Of a stretch of 64,000 nucleotides of DNA, positions 51,241 to 60,630 are shown piece by piece. Position 1 is the first letter of the stretch; every line of letters begins with the position of its first letter. The notes beneath the pieces were generated by a model. The model saw only the letters and a list, made by a program, of their open reading frames with translations, was not told the DNA's origin and searched no databases. The stretch comes from Auraticoccus monumenti. Its GTDB lineage: Bacteria; Actinomycetota; Actinomycetes; Propionibacteriales; Propionibacteriaceae. The DNA is taken from assembly GCF_900101785.1 (NCBI RefSeq), contig NZ_LT629688.1, positions 3,286,001 through 3,350,000 of the forward strand, given 5' to 3'. Position numbers and translations under genes: made by a program.

Positions 51241-51257
51241 GCGTGGTCAGCGGGGTG
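51201..51257 (+). repeat. Direct repeat, right copy
   Basis: 57 bp matching 41236-41293 (three substitutions and one missing base). It contains the stop codon complement of the kinase gene at 51247-51249. Candidate right boundary (attR-like) of the accessory segment. Confidence 0.75.
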
Positions 51258-51816
51258 CGGTGAGCCCCCACTCGTCCACGACCCTCGAGGCCACCGCCTC
51301 CGGGGACAGCCGGCTGTTGTCGACCACCAGGTGGCGGCCGGTGAAGGGGAAGTCACCCTCGCTGTTGAGCCGGCGGCCGTCGAGCCGGTGCAGCAGCGCC
51401 CGGGCGGCCGCCACGTCGCGCTTGGACCGCTTCTCCGCCACCCGCAGCGGGGTCCCCTCGCGCGCCAGCCGGACATCCAGACCGGCCACCAGCTCGAGGT
51501 GGTCGACCGGGCCGCCGGCCTCGGTCACCGGGGCGATGACGTCCTCCAGGAAGGCGGCGTCGCCGGGGTCGTCGAAGTCCATCACGTAGGTGATGACCAG
51601 CCCGGGCAGGCCGCTGCCCACGGCCTCGGCCAGCACGGAGCGCCTGATCAGGCGGACCAGCCGCTGGAACGGCTCGGTGCCGAAGTCGAAGACCCCGAGC
51701 AGCGGCTCGATGGCCATGTGGTTGTGGAACAGCGGGTAGCCGGTCAGCTGCGACAGCGCGCGACCCACCGCCATCTTGCCGACGGCGGGCGGTCCGTGGA
51801 CGACGACGAGGTGCAT
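51247..51816 (-). CDS. P-loop ATPase/kinase of unknown substrate
   Basis: 189 residues. Walker A is GPPAVGKMAVG (residues 8-18), then TGYPLFHNHMAIEPLLGVFDFG, a signature of AAA_18/shikimate kinase-like proteins. VITYVMDFDDPGDAAFLEDV is an acidic strand and LHRLDGRRLNSEGDFPF the lid. It probably phosphorylates a small molecule. ATG start. Its stop lies within the direct repeat; in an ancestral arrangement it would have been convergent with soxR. Confidence 0.78.
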   Translation of the reverse strand: MHLVVVHGPPAVGKMAVGRALSQLTGYPLFHNHMAIEPLLGVFDFGTEPFQRLVRLIRRSVLAEAVGSGLPGLVITYVMDFDDPGDAAFLEDVIAPVTEAGGPVDHLELVAGLDVRLAREGTPLRVAEKRSKRDVAAARALLHRLDGRRLNSEGDFPFTGRHLVVDNSRLSPEAVASRVVDEWGLTAPR

Positions 51817-51925
51817 CCCGGGATCGTGGCACGGGGGCCCGCCGTGGGCGATCCGGTATCCGGCCCGCCCGGTGGCCTAGGGTCGGTGCTGACGCACGCA
51901 CACCACGTGGAAAGGCCCCGCACCC

Positions 51926-53152
51926 ATGGTCCAGAAGGTCGCCCTGCTCACCGCCGGTGGGTTCGCCCCCTGCCTCTCCTCCGCCGTCGGCGGGCTGATC
52001 GAGCGCTACACCGAGCTCGCCCCCGAGGTCGAGATCATCGCCTACAAGCACGGCTACCAGGGCCTGCTGGCCGGTGACTCCCTCGCCGTCACCGACACCG
52101 TCCGGGCCAACGCCGGCCTGCTGCACTCCTACGGCGGCTCCCCCATCGGCAACTCCCGGGTCAAGCTGACCAACGCCAAGGACCTGGTCCGTCGCGGTCT
52201 GGTGGCCGAGGGCGAGGACCCGCTGAAGGTGGCGGCCGAGCGCCTCACCGCAGACGGCGTCGACGTGCTGCACACCATCGGCGGCGACGACACCAACACC
52301 ACCGCGGCCGACCTCGCCGCCTACCTGGCCGAGCACGACTACGGCCTGACCGTGGTCGGGCTGCCGAAGACCATCGACAACGACGTGATCCCGATCAAGC
52401 AGTCCCTCGGCGCCTGGACGGCCGCGGAGATGGGGGCCCGCTTCGCCCAGAACATCGTCGGCGAGCACAACTCGGGTTCGCGGATGCTGATCGTGCACGA
52501 GGTGATGGGACGCAACTGCGGCTGGCTGACCGCGGCCACCGCCCGCGCCTACCGCGAGTGGCTGGACGGCCGTCAGTGGCTGCCCGAGATCGGGCTCTCC
52601 CGCGAGGCGTGGGACGTCCACGCCGTCTACGTCCCCGAGGCCGAGATCGACATCGACGCCGAGGCCGAGCGGCTGCGCTCGGTGATGGACTCGGTCGGCA
52701 ACGTGACCATCTTCCTCTCCGAGGGCGCCGGGCTGGAGTCGATCGTGGCTCAGCTGGAGTCCGCCGGTGAGGAGGTCGCGCGCGACCCGTTCGGCCACGT
52801 CAGGCTGGACAAGGTCAACCCCGGTGCCTGGTTCTCCGAGCAGTTCGCCTCCCGCCTCGGCGCGGAGAAGGTGATGGTGCAGAAGTCCGGCTACTACTCC
52901 CGCTCCGCCGCGGCCAACACCGCCGACCTGGAGCTGATCCGCTCGATGACCGACCTGGCCGTGGACTGCGCGCTGCGCGGCGAGTCGGGTGTGATCGGTC
53001 AGGACGAGGAGCAGGACGACACGCTGCGGGCCATCGAGTTCGAGCGCATCAAGGGCGGCAAGCCCTTCGACATCGGCGCGGACTGGTTCGCCCGGATGCT
53101 CGGCGAGATCGGCCAGCCCGCCCCCGTCGCCGCCCCGCCGGCCGCGCACTGA
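51926..53152 (+). CDS. pfp: Pyrophosphate-dependent 6-phosphofructokinase
   Basis: 408 residues, PFK fold. GGDDT at 119-123 (Asp in place of the Gly of ATP-PFK) marks PPi use, supported by PKTIDND at 147-153, which contains the catalytic base. MGRNCGWLTAATA and SEGAGLES form the substrate site. It converts fructose 6-phosphate and PPi reversibly to fructose 1,6-bisphosphate. The start MVQKVALLTAGGFAPCLSSAVGG is typical of the actinobacterial PPi-PFK group. GAAAGG upstream of the ATG. Confidence 0.93.
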   Translation: MVQKVALLTAGGFAPCLSSAVGGLIERYTELAPEVEIIAYKHGYQGLLAGDSLAVTDTVRANAGLLHSYGGSPIGNSRVKLTNAKDLVRRGLVAEGEDPLKVAAERLTADGVDVLHTIGGDDTNTTAADLAAYLAEHDYGLTVVGLPKTIDNDVIPIKQSLGAWTAAEMGARFAQNIVGEHNSGSRMLIVHEVMGRNCGWLTAATARAYREWLDGRQWLPEIGLSREAWDVHAVYVPEAEIDIDAEAERLRSVMDSVGNVTIFLSEGAGLESIVAQLESAGEEVARDPFGHVRLDKVNPGAWFSEQFASRLGAEKVMVQKSGYYSRSAAANTADLELIRSMTDLAVDCALRGESGVIGQDEEQDDTLRAIEFERIKGGKPFDIGADWFARMLGEIGQPAPVAAPPAAH

Positions 53153-53167
53153 GCCCGAACGGGTACC

Positions 53168-53189
53168 GGCGGGGGCTCAGGCCCCCGCC
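53168..53189. terminator. Bidirectional hairpin terminator
   Basis: GGCGGGGGC-TCAG-GCCCCCGCC, a perfect 9-bp stem located after the PFK stop and reaching over the 3' end of the facing APH gene. It can stop transcription from both sides. Confidence 0.7.
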
Positions 53190-54073
53190 AGCACCTGCTC
53201 GATCGCCCGGACGCTGCGGTCGCGGAACGCGGGGACGCTGAGGCGGTAGTAGTCGACCTCCATCGCCGCGACCGACACCGCCCACGCGCGACCGCGGCGC
53301 CAGGTGTCCTCGTCGACGTCCAGCTCCGCGCGCAGGTCGGCCCGCGGCCCCGGGCCGAAGGTGTTCCAGGCCACAGCGAGCTCGCAGGCCGGGTCCCCCA
53401 CGCCGGGGCAGCCCCAGTCCAGCACCGCGCCCAGCCGACCGTCCTCGAGCAGCACGTTGCCAGGCTGCAGGTCGCCGTGGAACCACACCCCGGGGCCGCT
53501 CCAGGGCGGCGCGTCCACCCCGTCCTGCCAGACGGCCTCGGCCGCGCCGGAGTCGACCAGGTCACCGATCCGGCTCAGCGCGGCCCGGGTCAGGCGGTCG
53601 CGGTCCTCGCCCTGCTCACCCTGCAGCGGCAGACCCCGTGACCCGGTGAGCCCCGCCCCACCCGCCGGGCAGCGCTGGAGCGCCCGGATGAACCCCGCCA
53701 GCCGCGAGGCGTGCTCGGGGGTGTCGAGCTCCTCCCGGGTCGGTGCGCGACCGGGCAACCACGGGTGCACCGACCACCGCAGCGGGTAGTCCTCGTCGGG
53801 CTCGCCGAGCAGCATCGGGACCGACAGCCGCAGCGGCAGGTCGGGCTGCAGCCGGGGCAACCACTCGGCCTCCCAGACCGCCTGGGTGCCACCGCCGGGG
53901 CGGATCGGCATCCGGGCGACCAGGTCCGCGCCGAGACGGAAGAGGGCGTGGTCGGTGCCGAAGTCGTCCACCGCGCGGACCGGGAGGTCGGCCCACCGTG
54001 GCGCCTGGGCCCGGAGCAGCCGCCGGACGTCGGCCTCACCGACCACCACCTGGTCCTCGTGCATCTGGGTCAT
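53177..54073 (-). CDS. Aminoglycoside phosphotransferase (APH)-family kinase
   Basis: 298 residues. Kinase-like fold with the APH catalytic loop WFHGDLQPGNVLLEDGRLGAVLDWG: the HGDLxPxN motif, then the metal-binding Asp in LDWG. N-terminal DHALFRLGADLVARMPIRPGGG includes the ATP-binding strands, and WSVHPWLPG the hinge. Members phosphorylate antibiotics, but most chromosomal ones act on other metabolites. ATG 54073; the ATG three codons later would also do. Upstream lies the 51-bp repeat region. Confidence 0.85.
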   Translation of the reverse strand: MTQMHEDQVVVGEADVRRLLRAQAPRWADLPVRAVDDFGTDHALFRLGADLVARMPIRPGGGTQAVWEAEWLPRLQPDLPLRLSVPMLLGEPDEDYPLRWSVHPWLPGRAPTREELDTPEHASRLAGFIRALQRCPAGGAGLTGSRGLPLQGEQGEDRDRLTRAALSRIGDLVDSGAAEAVWQDGVDAPPWSGPGVWFHGDLQPGNVLLEDGRLGAVLDWGCPGVGDPACELAVAWNTFGPGPRADLRAELDVDEDTWRRGRAWAVSVAAMEVDYYRLSVPAFRDRSVRAIEQVLAGA

Positions 54074-54620
54074 GGGGTGACTCGACCACCGATCCGGCCG
54101 ACGGTCGAGTCCTTCCCGGGGTGCCCGGGTCCGCCCGGCCCGTCCAGTGGGTCTCCCATGGGGATCTCCCCCGTCAGCACTCGACGTCCCGCCGCGATGT
54201 CGCGGCGAGACGTCGGTGGCTGACGTCCACGGGGTTCCCGCCGACGGCCTCGCGCAGCACCGCGCGTCCCGGGTCGTGGCGACTGGCCGCGATATGCCGC
54301 CACGTCCAGGAGGGTGACGGCGTGTCGTGGCGACTCGCCGCGTCGGCCCGGACGTGACGACGCGGGAGGGTGGTCAACGGCGCCAGCGGCCCACCAGGAC
54401 AGCCACGGAGGCGTCACACGCCCACGCACACCCCGCCGCCGGCCTCGCGCAGCACCGCGCGTCCCGCGATGTGGCAACTGGCCGCGATACGCCGCCACGT
54501 CCAGGAGGGTCACGGCGTGTCGTGGCGACTGGCCGCGATACGCCGCTCCGGCCAGGAGGGTCACGGCGTGTCGTGGCCAGTCGCCCCGTCAGCGGCGAAC
54601 GTGACGACGCTCCACGCAGC
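54074..54620. other. Intergenic stretch dominated by tandem repeats
   Basis: About 550 bases between the APH and YihY genes, both on the minus strand. A 164-codon minus-strand frame (54070-54564) runs through it and ends in an ATGA overlap with the APH start. Its peptide is low-complexity and repeats AYRGQSPRHAVTLLDV, so it may be a by-product of the 51-bp period. See the repeat entry. Confidence 0.5.
54246..54609. repeat. 51-bp tandem repeats within two larger direct repeats
   Basis: Copy A (54246-54362) and copy B (54441-54609) share the same order of sequence, beginning GGCCTCGCGCAGCACCGCGC and ending GTGACGACG. The inner unit starts at GGCRACT and recurs exactly every 51 bp: at 54278 and 54329 in A, and at 54473, 54524 and (diverged) 54575 in B. 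B has one unit more. Units include GGCCGCGATAYGCCG and AGGAGGGTSACGGCGTG. Confidence 0.8.
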
Positions 54621-55802
54621 TCAGCGGCGCCGGCGGCCCAGCAGGGCGGCCACGGCCGCGCCCAGGCCGACACCCGAGGCGGCACCGAAGCCCCAGCCGA
54701 CCACCGAGGCGATCCGGGTGGCGCGGGTGGCCACGGTCTGCGACACCTGCACCTTCTCGTCGGGGTACTGCACCTCCAGCACCTCCGGGCCGATCCGCAC
54801 GCCCTCGCGACGCGACCAGGCCACCTGGGCGCTGTAGGGGTTCCTGCCGCGGTCGGGCTCCGCGGGCACCGGCGTCCGTACCGGCTCCAGCTCGACGTGG
54901 GGGTCCTGCTCCAGCGGGACGTCGGCCTCGATGTGCTCCCCGGCGATGGCGCGCTGCTCGGAGGTGGCGATCCAGGCGGCGATGAACAGGATCAGGCGGG
55001 CGAACAGGTTGAAGAACAGCATCAGCACGATGACCGGTCCGAAGGCGGCCACGGCGGCGTTGCCCCCGAAGAGCCCGAAGACGGCCGAGGAGCTGTACTG
55101 CAGCACCGCCAGCCCGATCGAGCCGGCCAGCGCCCCCTTGACCACGGCCCTGGTGGCCACCTCCTCCTGGGGCAGCACCTTGAACAGGAACGTGAAGAGG
55201 AGGAAGCCGACGACCAGCGAGGCGACCACCGGGACCAGCCGCAGCAGCACACCGATGCCCGGGACGCTGGCCAGACCCAGCCAGCCGATCACGACGTCGG
55301 TCAGCGAGGTGGCCACCGAGGACAGCGCGAAGGTGACGACGATGAGCACCAGCAGCGCGACCAGCGTCAGGAGGTTGCGCAGCACCTCGACCACGATGTT
55401 GGACTTCTCCTCCGGGTCGTCCAGGCTTGGGCGCCACTGGGCGCGGACGGCGCTCTTGAGCTGGGCCATCCAGGCCGCGCCGGAGTAGGCCCCGACGAGC
55501 AGACCGACCAGGCCGGCGACACCCGCCCGGGCCCGGGCCTGGTCCAGCGCCTCCCCCACCTGGGTGCCGAGGTCCGGCCCGAGCTGGGCGACGACCACGT
55601 CCACCAGCTGCTGCACCTGGTCGTCGAAGAGAAGGCTGACCACCGAGAAGGTGACCAGCGCGATGGGCACCAGCGAGAGCACCGAGAAGTACGTGATGGC
55701 CCCGGCGAAGGCGTTGCCCAACCGGCTGGTGAACCGCACGCCGGCCCGCAGCAGGTGGGCCAGCCACGGGACGTGTTGCATCTTCTTCAGCCACTCACCC
55801 AT
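54621..55802 (-). CDS. YihY/BrkB family membrane protein
   Basis: 393 residues. About six membrane helices lie in the first 310 residues. The family features are LGNAFAGAITYFSVLSLVPIALVTF (about 29-53), AYSGAAWMAQLKSAVRAQW and FGPVIVLMLFFNLFARLILFIAAWIA. The C-terminal ~85 residues are hydrophilic. The last helix ends GFGAASGVGLGAAVAALLGRRRR. YihY/BrkB proteins are integral inner-membrane proteins of unclear function and are not proven RNase BN. ATG start. Confidence 0.88.
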   Translation of the reverse strand: MGEWLKKMQHVPWLAHLLRAGVRFTSRLGNAFAGAITYFSVLSLVPIALVTFSVVSLLFDDQVQQLVDVVVAQLGPDLGTQVGEALDQARARAGVAGLVGLLVGAYSGAAWMAQLKSAVRAQWRPSLDDPEEKSNIVVEVLRNLLTLVALLVLIVVTFALSSVATSLTDVVIGWLGLASVPGIGVLLRLVPVVASLVVGFLLFTFLFKVLPQEEVATRAVVKGALAGSIGLAVLQYSSSAVFGLFGGNAAVAAFGPVIVLMLFFNLFARLILFIAAWIATSEQRAIAGEHIEADVPLEQDPHVELEPVRTPVPAEPDRGRNPYSAQVAWSRREGVRIGPEVLEVQYPDEKVQVSQTVATRATRIASVVGWGFGAASGVGLGAAVAALLGRRRR

Positions 55803-55856
55803 GGCTGGACCCTATCGAGGTCGGGCGGTGCTCCTGCGCACGTGCCAGCGGCCGGC

Positions 55857-58802
55857 TCACTCCTCGAAGGCCTCCGGTGGCGGGCAGGAGCAGACCAGGT
55901 TCCGGTCGCCGTAGGCGCCGTCGATGCGGGCCACGGCCGGCCAGTACTTGTCCCCGCGGCCACCGGCCACCGGGCCCTGCCGGCGTCCGGCCGGGTAGCC
56001 GGCCACCGTGCGGCTGTAGGGGTGGGTCCACTCGTCGGCGGTGACGCGGGCCAGGGTGTGCGGGGCGTTGGCCAGCGGGTTGTCCTCGCCCCACTCCCCG
56101 GACTCCACCTTGGCGATCTCGGCGCGGATGCTGATCATCGCCTCGACGAAGCGGTCGATCTCGGCCAGGTCCTCGGACTCGGTCGGCTCGACCATCAGCG
56201 TCCCGGCGACCGGGAAGCTCATCGTCGGGGCGTGGAAGCCGTAGTCGACCAGCCGCTTGGCCACGTCGTCCACGCTCACCCCCGACGCCTTGGTCAGCGG
56301 GCGCAGGTCGAGGATGCACTCGTGGGCCACCAGCCCGCCCCGGCCGGCGTAGAGCACCGGGTAGTGCTCGGCCAGCCGTCGGGCGACGTAGTTGGCGCTG
56401 AGCACGGCCTGCTCGGTGGCCCGGCGCAGACCGTCGGCCCCCATCATGGCGATGTAGGCCCAGGAGATCGGCAGGATCCCGGCCGAGCCGTAGGGGGCAC
56501 CGGACACCGGGCCCACCCCGGTGGCCGGACCGGCCTCGTCCAGCATCGGGTGGTTGGGAAGGAACGGCGCGAGGTGCGCCCCGACCGCCACCGGCCCGAC
56601 GCCCGGACCGCCTCCGCCGTGGGGGATGCAGAACGTCTTGTGCAGGTTGAGGTGGCTGACGTCGGCGCCGAACTCACCGGGCTTGGCCAGCCCGAGCAGG
56701 GCGTTGAGGTTGGCCCCGTCCACGTAGACCTGCCCACCGGCCTCGTGCACCGCGGCGCACAGGTCGGTGATGGTCTCCTCGAAGACCCCGTGGGTGGAGG
56801 GGTAGGTGACCATGATCGCGGCCAGCTGGTCGCGGTGGGTCTCGATCTTGGCGTGCAGGTCGTCCATGTCGACCGCGCCGTCCTCGGTGGCCCTGACGAC
56901 CACCACCCTCATGCCGGCCATCGCCGCCGAGGCCGCGTTGGTGCCGTGCGCGGAGGAAGGGATCAGGCACACCACGCGCCCGTCGTCCCCGCGGGAGAGG
57001 TGGTAGGCCCGGATGGCCAGCAGACCGGCGAACTCGCCCTGGCTGCCGGCGTTGGGCTGGATTGAGACCCGGGCGTAGCCGGTCACCTCGGCCAGCCACT
57101 CCTCCAGCGTGGCCACCAGGTCGTGGTAGCCGCCGGCGTCCTCACGCGGGGCGAAGGGGTGAAGGTCGGCGAAACCCGGCAGCGAGACCGGCTCCATCTC
57201 GGTGGTCGCGTTGAGCTTCATGGTGCACGAGCCGAGCGGGATCATGCCGCGGTCGAGGGCGAAGTCGCGGTCGGACAGCGAGCGCAGGTAGCGCAGCATC
57301 TGGGTCTCGGAGTGGTGGGTGGTGAACACCGGGTGGGTGAGGAACTCCCGCTCCCGGACCTGACCGGCCAGGTCGCCGGTGCCGTCCGGACCGAGGGTCG
57401 CCCCGAAGGCCTCGCAGAGCGCCTGCAGGTCGTGCTCGGTGGCGTCCTCCCCGATGCTGACCCCGACGTGGTCGGCGTCGACGGGGCGGATGTGCAGCCC
57501 GGCCCGGCGGGCGGCGGCCACCACGGCCCGGCCGCGGTGCGGGACCCGGATCTCGAGGGTGTCGAAGAAGCTGGTGTGCAGCACCTCCACCCTGGCGGCC
57601 TGCAGCGCGGCGGCGACCCGGCGGGTGCTGTGGTGCAGACCGTTCGCGATCCGGCGCAGACCGTCCGGGCCGTGGTAGACCGCGTACATGGCGGCCACCA
57701 CGGCCAGCAGCACCTGGGCGGTGCAGATGTTGGAGGTGGCCTTCTCCCGGCGGATGTGCTGCTCGCGGGTCTGGAGCGCGAGCCGGTAGGCGGGGGTGCC
57801 GTCGGCGTCGACCGAGACCCCGACCAGGCGTCCGGGCAGGGAGCGCTGAAGCCCCTCGCGGACGGCCATGAAACCGGCGTGCGGGCCGCCGTAGAACAGC
57901 GGCACCCCGAGACGCTGGCTCGAGCCGACGGCGATGTCGGCGCCCCAGCCGGCCACGTCGGCGGTGATGGTCAGGGCCAGCAGGTCGCAGGCGGCGACCA
58001 CCAGGGCCCCGTTGTCGTGGGCCTTCTCCGCGATCGCGGCCAGCTCGGCCACCGGGCGGAGCGCCCCGCTGGCGCCGGGGGTCTGCACCAGCACGCCGAA
58101 GGCCTCGTGCGTCTGCAGGGCGGTCACCAGGTCGCCGTCGGCCACCACGACGTCGATCCCCAGCGCGCGGGCGCGGGTGCGGACCACCGCGACGGTCTGC
58201 GGGAGCGTGTCGGCGTCCAGCAGGAACACCGCACCCTTCTTCACCGAGCGCCGCGCCAGCGCCATCGCCTCGGCGACGGCGGTGGACTCGTCGAGCAGGC
58301 TGGCCCCGGCGATGGGGAGACCGGTGAGGTCGGAGACGACGGTCTGGAAGTTGAGCAGCGCCTCCAGCCGTCCCTGGCTGATCTCGGGCTGGTAGGGGGT
58401 GTAGGCGGTGTACCAGGAGGGGTCCTCCAGCACGTTGCGCCGGATCACCGCCGGGGTCAGGGTGCCGTGGTAGCCCAGGCCGATCATGGCCGTGCAGGGA
58501 CGGTTGCGCCCGGCCAGCTCGGCCAGCGCGGTCCTGGCCTGGTGCTCGCTCAGCGGGGCGGGCAGGGCCAGCGGCTGGGTCAGGCGGATCTGCTCGGGGA
58601 GGGTCCGGGAGAGGAGGTCCTCGATCCCGTCCAGCCCCAGCGCGGCCAGCATGGTGGTGCGGGCGTCGTCGTCGGTCCCGATGTGGCGCCGGACGAAGGG
58701 TGCGGCGGCGCCGCCGACGGAGGGTGCTGCCGCTCCGTTCGTCGTGCTGGGCCGGGACCCGTTCGTCTCGGTGCGCTCAGCGGTGGCGTGCTGGACCGAC
58801 AT
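55857..58802 (-). CDS. gcvP: Glycine dehydrogenase (decarboxylating), P-protein
   Basis: 981 residues, normal for the fused homodimeric P-protein. The N-terminal half contains [17 protein letters not shown] and LIGLGYHGT. The C-terminal half has the PLP lysine in [20 protein letters not shown], where the HKTF motif and Gly-rich loop contact PLP. It decarboxylates glycine and transfers the aminomethyl group to lipoylated GcvH (63516-63902). ATG start. It lies at the left end of the gcvH-garA-ftsR block, as in mycobacteria where the gcvB/P gene is close to garA. Confidence 0.96.
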   Translation of the reverse strand: MSVQHATAERTETNGSRPSTTNGAAAPSVGGAAAPFVRRHIGTDDDARTTMLAALGLDGIEDLLSRTLPEQIRLTQPLALPAPLSEHQARTALAELAGRNRPCTAMIGLGYHGTLTPAVIRRNVLEDPSWYTAYTPYQPEISQGRLEALLNFQTVVSDLTGLPIAGASLLDESTAVAEAMALARRSVKKGAVFLLDADTLPQTVAVVRTRARALGIDVVVADGDLVTALQTHEAFGVLVQTPGASGALRPVAELAAIAEKAHDNGALVVAACDLLALTITADVAGWGADIAVGSSQRLGVPLFYGGPHAGFMAVREGLQRSLPGRLVGVSVDADGTPAYRLALQTREQHIRREKATSNICTAQVLLAVVAAMYAVYHGPDGLRRIANGLHHSTRRVAAALQAARVEVLHTSFFDTLEIRVPHRGRAVVAAARRAGLHIRPVDADHVGVSIGEDATEHDLQALCEAFGATLGPDGTGDLAGQVREREFLTHPVFTTHHSETQMLRYLRSLSDRDFALDRGMIPLGSCTMKLNATTEMEPVSLPGFADLHPFAPREDAGGYHDLVATLEEWLAEVTGYARVSIQPNAGSQGEFAGLLAIRAYHLSRGDDGRVVCLIPSSAHGTNAASAAMAGMRVVVVRATEDGAVDMDDLHAKIETHRDQLAAIMVTYPSTHGVFEETITDLCAAVHEAGGQVYVDGANLNALLGLAKPGEFGADVSHLNLHKTFCIPHGGGGPGVGPVAVGAHLAPFLPNHPMLDEAGPATGVGPVSGAPYGSAGILPISWAYIAMMGADGLRRATEQAVLSANYVARRLAEHYPVLYAGRGGLVAHECILDLRPLTKASGVSVDDVAKRLVDYGFHAPTMSFPVAGTLMVEPTESEDLAEIDRFVEAMISIRAEIAKVESGEWGEDNPLANAPHTLARVTADEWTHPYSRTVAGYPAGRRQGPVAGGRGDKYWPAVARIDGAYGDRNLVCSCPPPEAFEE

Positions 58803-58885
58803 CAGGCTCGACTCTCCTCGCCCGGGTCACAGGTTCCGCGGTGGTGCGGATGACGACCCCCGGTGCGGGGTCCAGCCTATGCGGC

Positions 58886-59485
58886 TCAGCCGGCGGCGCG
58901 TGCCCGCCGTCGAGCGGCCAGCTCGTCATCGGCGCTGGTGCGCGACGGGTCCTCGACCTGCTCCGAGGGGAGCTCCAGCAGGGTGCCCTCCAGCTCGCGC
59001 CAGACGCCGCCCAGGGCGATGCCGAACATGCCCTGGCCGCCGCGCAGCAGGTCGACGACCTCGTCGGCCGAGACGCACTCGTAGATGGTCGCGCCGTCGC
59101 TCATCAGCGTCACCTGGGTCAGGTCCTCGACGCCGCGGGCGCGCAGGTGGTCGATGGCCTTGCGGATCTGCTGCAGCGAGATGCCGGCGTCGATCAGGTT
59201 CTTGATGACCTTGAGGATCAGGATGTCGCGGAAGCTGTAGAGCCGCTGGCTGCCCGAGCCGGTGGCCGCGCGGACCTCGGGGGTGAGCAGACCGGTGCGG
59301 GCCCAGTAGTCCAGCTGGCGGTAGGTGATCCCGGCGGCCTTGCAGGCGGACTGGCCGCGGAAGCCCTCGTCCTCGGGCAGCGGGGAGAAGTCCCCGTCGA
59401 ACAGGTGGTCCTGGGTGCTGCGGGGCGCGGTCGAGCCCTCCGGGGCCCCACCGTGGTGGGGGCTGCGCTCGGGGGTCTTCGTCAC
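58886..59485 (-). CDS. MerR-family transcriptional regulator (Rv1830-like)
   Basis: 199 residues. MerR helix-turn-helix at about 45-115 (SACKAAGITYRQLDYWARTGLLTPEVRAATGSGSQRLYSFRDILILKVIKNLIDAGISLQQIRKAI). This is followed by an effector/coiled-coil segment (LMSDGATIYECVSADEVVDLLRGGQGMFGI), the pattern of the actinobacterial Rv1830 group. GTG chosen after GAGGCACCC. Its neighbour order (ftsR and bifunctional nuclease upstream, gcvP downstream) matches the mycobacterial locus, though two extra genes intervene here. Confidence 0.88.
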   Translation of the reverse strand: MTKTPERSPHHGGAPEGSTAPRSTQDHLFDGDFSPLPEDEGFRGQSACKAAGITYRQLDYWARTGLLTPEVRAATGSGSQRLYSFRDILILKVIKNLIDAGISLQQIRKAIDHLRARGVEDLTQVTLMSDGATIYECVSADEVVDLLRGGQGMFGIALGGVWRELEGTLLELPSEQVEDPSRTSADDELAARRRARAAG

Positions 59486-59597
59486 GGGTGCCTCGCTCTG
59501 GTGTGGGTGCTGCTCTGTGAGGATACGCGGCACGCTAGCCAGCCGCCAGGGTGCGGCCGCGGCGACACGCCCGAGCGGGCCGGCCCGGACCCAACCC

Positions 59598-60482
59598 TCA
59601 GGGACGGGTCGAGGTCCCGGCGACCGCCGTTCCTGGGTCGTCAGGAGCCCTCCCGGCCCCACCTCCGCACCCCGGCAGCCGGCCGCCGGAACGGGCCAGC
59701 GCCACCGCCTCGACCCGACTCCGGGCACCGAGCTTGGCGTGCACGTGCTCGAGGTGCTTGTCCACGGTGCGGGGGGACAGCTGCAGGCGCCGGGCGACCT
59801 CGCGCCCGGACAGCCCGGCCGCGACCAGGGCGAGGACCTCCGCCTCACGGGAGGTGAGCAGCGGCCGTCCCGGTCCGGCCAGGGCGGGTCCGGTGCGGCT
59901 GGTCCACCGGGGTACCGGCACCGTCTCCGCCACCCGGTAGGGCGTGGGGTCGTCCAGGCACCGGAGCACGGCCGCCCGCAGGTGCGGGACGAGCAGGGCG
60001 GCCAGCTGGTGCTCCCGCGCGCTGAAGGCGCCGGTGGATCGGCTCAGCGTGATGGCGTGGGCCCCCGACCCCTGGACGTCGAGCACCACGGCCAGCTGGT
60101 CCTCCACGCCGAGCGCACGGTGGGACTCCCGGTAGACCGGGTTGGCCCGCCACTGCCGCGCGGACACCAGCTCCCCGATGCTGCTGACGCCGACGCCGGG
60201 CGAGGCGGTGAAGCGCTGGATCAGGGGCGAGTGGGCGGCCACCGAGGGGTAGGACGCCAAGGTCGTCACCACCGACTCCTCGTCGGGCCAGACCACCCCG
60301 AACTCCTGGAAGACGGGGCCGAAGGAGATCTGGTGGTAGATGGCCAGGTGGGCACCGAGGACCCGGCAGAGCTCGGGGAGCAGCTCGCGCCGCAGCGCGG
60401 CGACCGTCCGGCACCCGGCGGCCGTGGCGGCCAGGTCGAGGGCCAGCACGGCCGGATGGGCGGGTGGCGGCAGCAGCGGCAT
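59598..60482 (-). CDS. LuxR-type transcriptional regulator
   Basis: 294 residues. The C-terminal LuxR helix-turn-helix (about 205-265) reads PLLTSREAEVLALVAAGLSGREVARRLQLSPRTVDKHLEHVHAKLG. The N-terminal ~195 residues are a sensor-like domain without a receiver phospho-site; the middle stretch SSIGELVSARQWRANPVYRE recalls GAF-like LuxR regulators. ATG start. It is divergent from a lipoprotein gene, and a TACGC-N6-GCGTA palindrome lies in the shared region. It interrupts the conserved gcv/garA gene order. Confidence 0.87.
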   Translation of the reverse strand: MPLLPPPAHPAVLALDLAATAAGCRTVAALRRELLPELCRVLGAHLAIYHQISFGPVFQEFGVVWPDEESVVTTLASYPSVAAHSPLIQRFTASPGVGVSSIGELVSARQWRANPVYRESHRALGVEDQLAVVLDVQGSGAHAITLSRSTGAFSAREHQLAALLVPHLRAAVLRCLDDPTPYRVAETVPVPRWTSRTGPALAGPGRPLLTSREAEVLALVAAGLSGREVARRLQLSPRTVDKHLEHVHAKLGARSRVEAVALARSGGRLPGCGGGAGRAPDDPGTAVAGTSTRP

Positions 60483-60542
60483 CGGGGGACTCCGTTCTCC
60501 TCCCATGGACGCACGCGGCCCCGCCGACGTCAATGCCCGGTC

Positions 60543-60558
60543 TACGCACAACCGCGTA
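60543..60558. promoter_or_regulatory. Palindrome between the LuxR and lipoprotein genes
   Basis: TACGC-ACAACC-GCGTA, a perfect 5-bp-arm inverted repeat in the divergent control region. The shape fits LuxR/NarL-type helix-turn-helix dimers, so it may be the operator of the adjacent regulator. Confidence 0.4.
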
Positions 60559-60630
60559 TGGCGGGCGGCTCCCGAGGGGCCGCAGGATCGAGGAACCGGC
60601 TCCCTGCGCGCCGGTTCGAGGAGGTGCACC

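Noticed and set aside
54070-54564. 164-codon repeat protein upstream of the APH gene
   Set aside because: Not listed as a gene: no ribosome-binding site seen, basic low-complexity product, and the open frame is explained by the 51-bp period. Kept as a finding.
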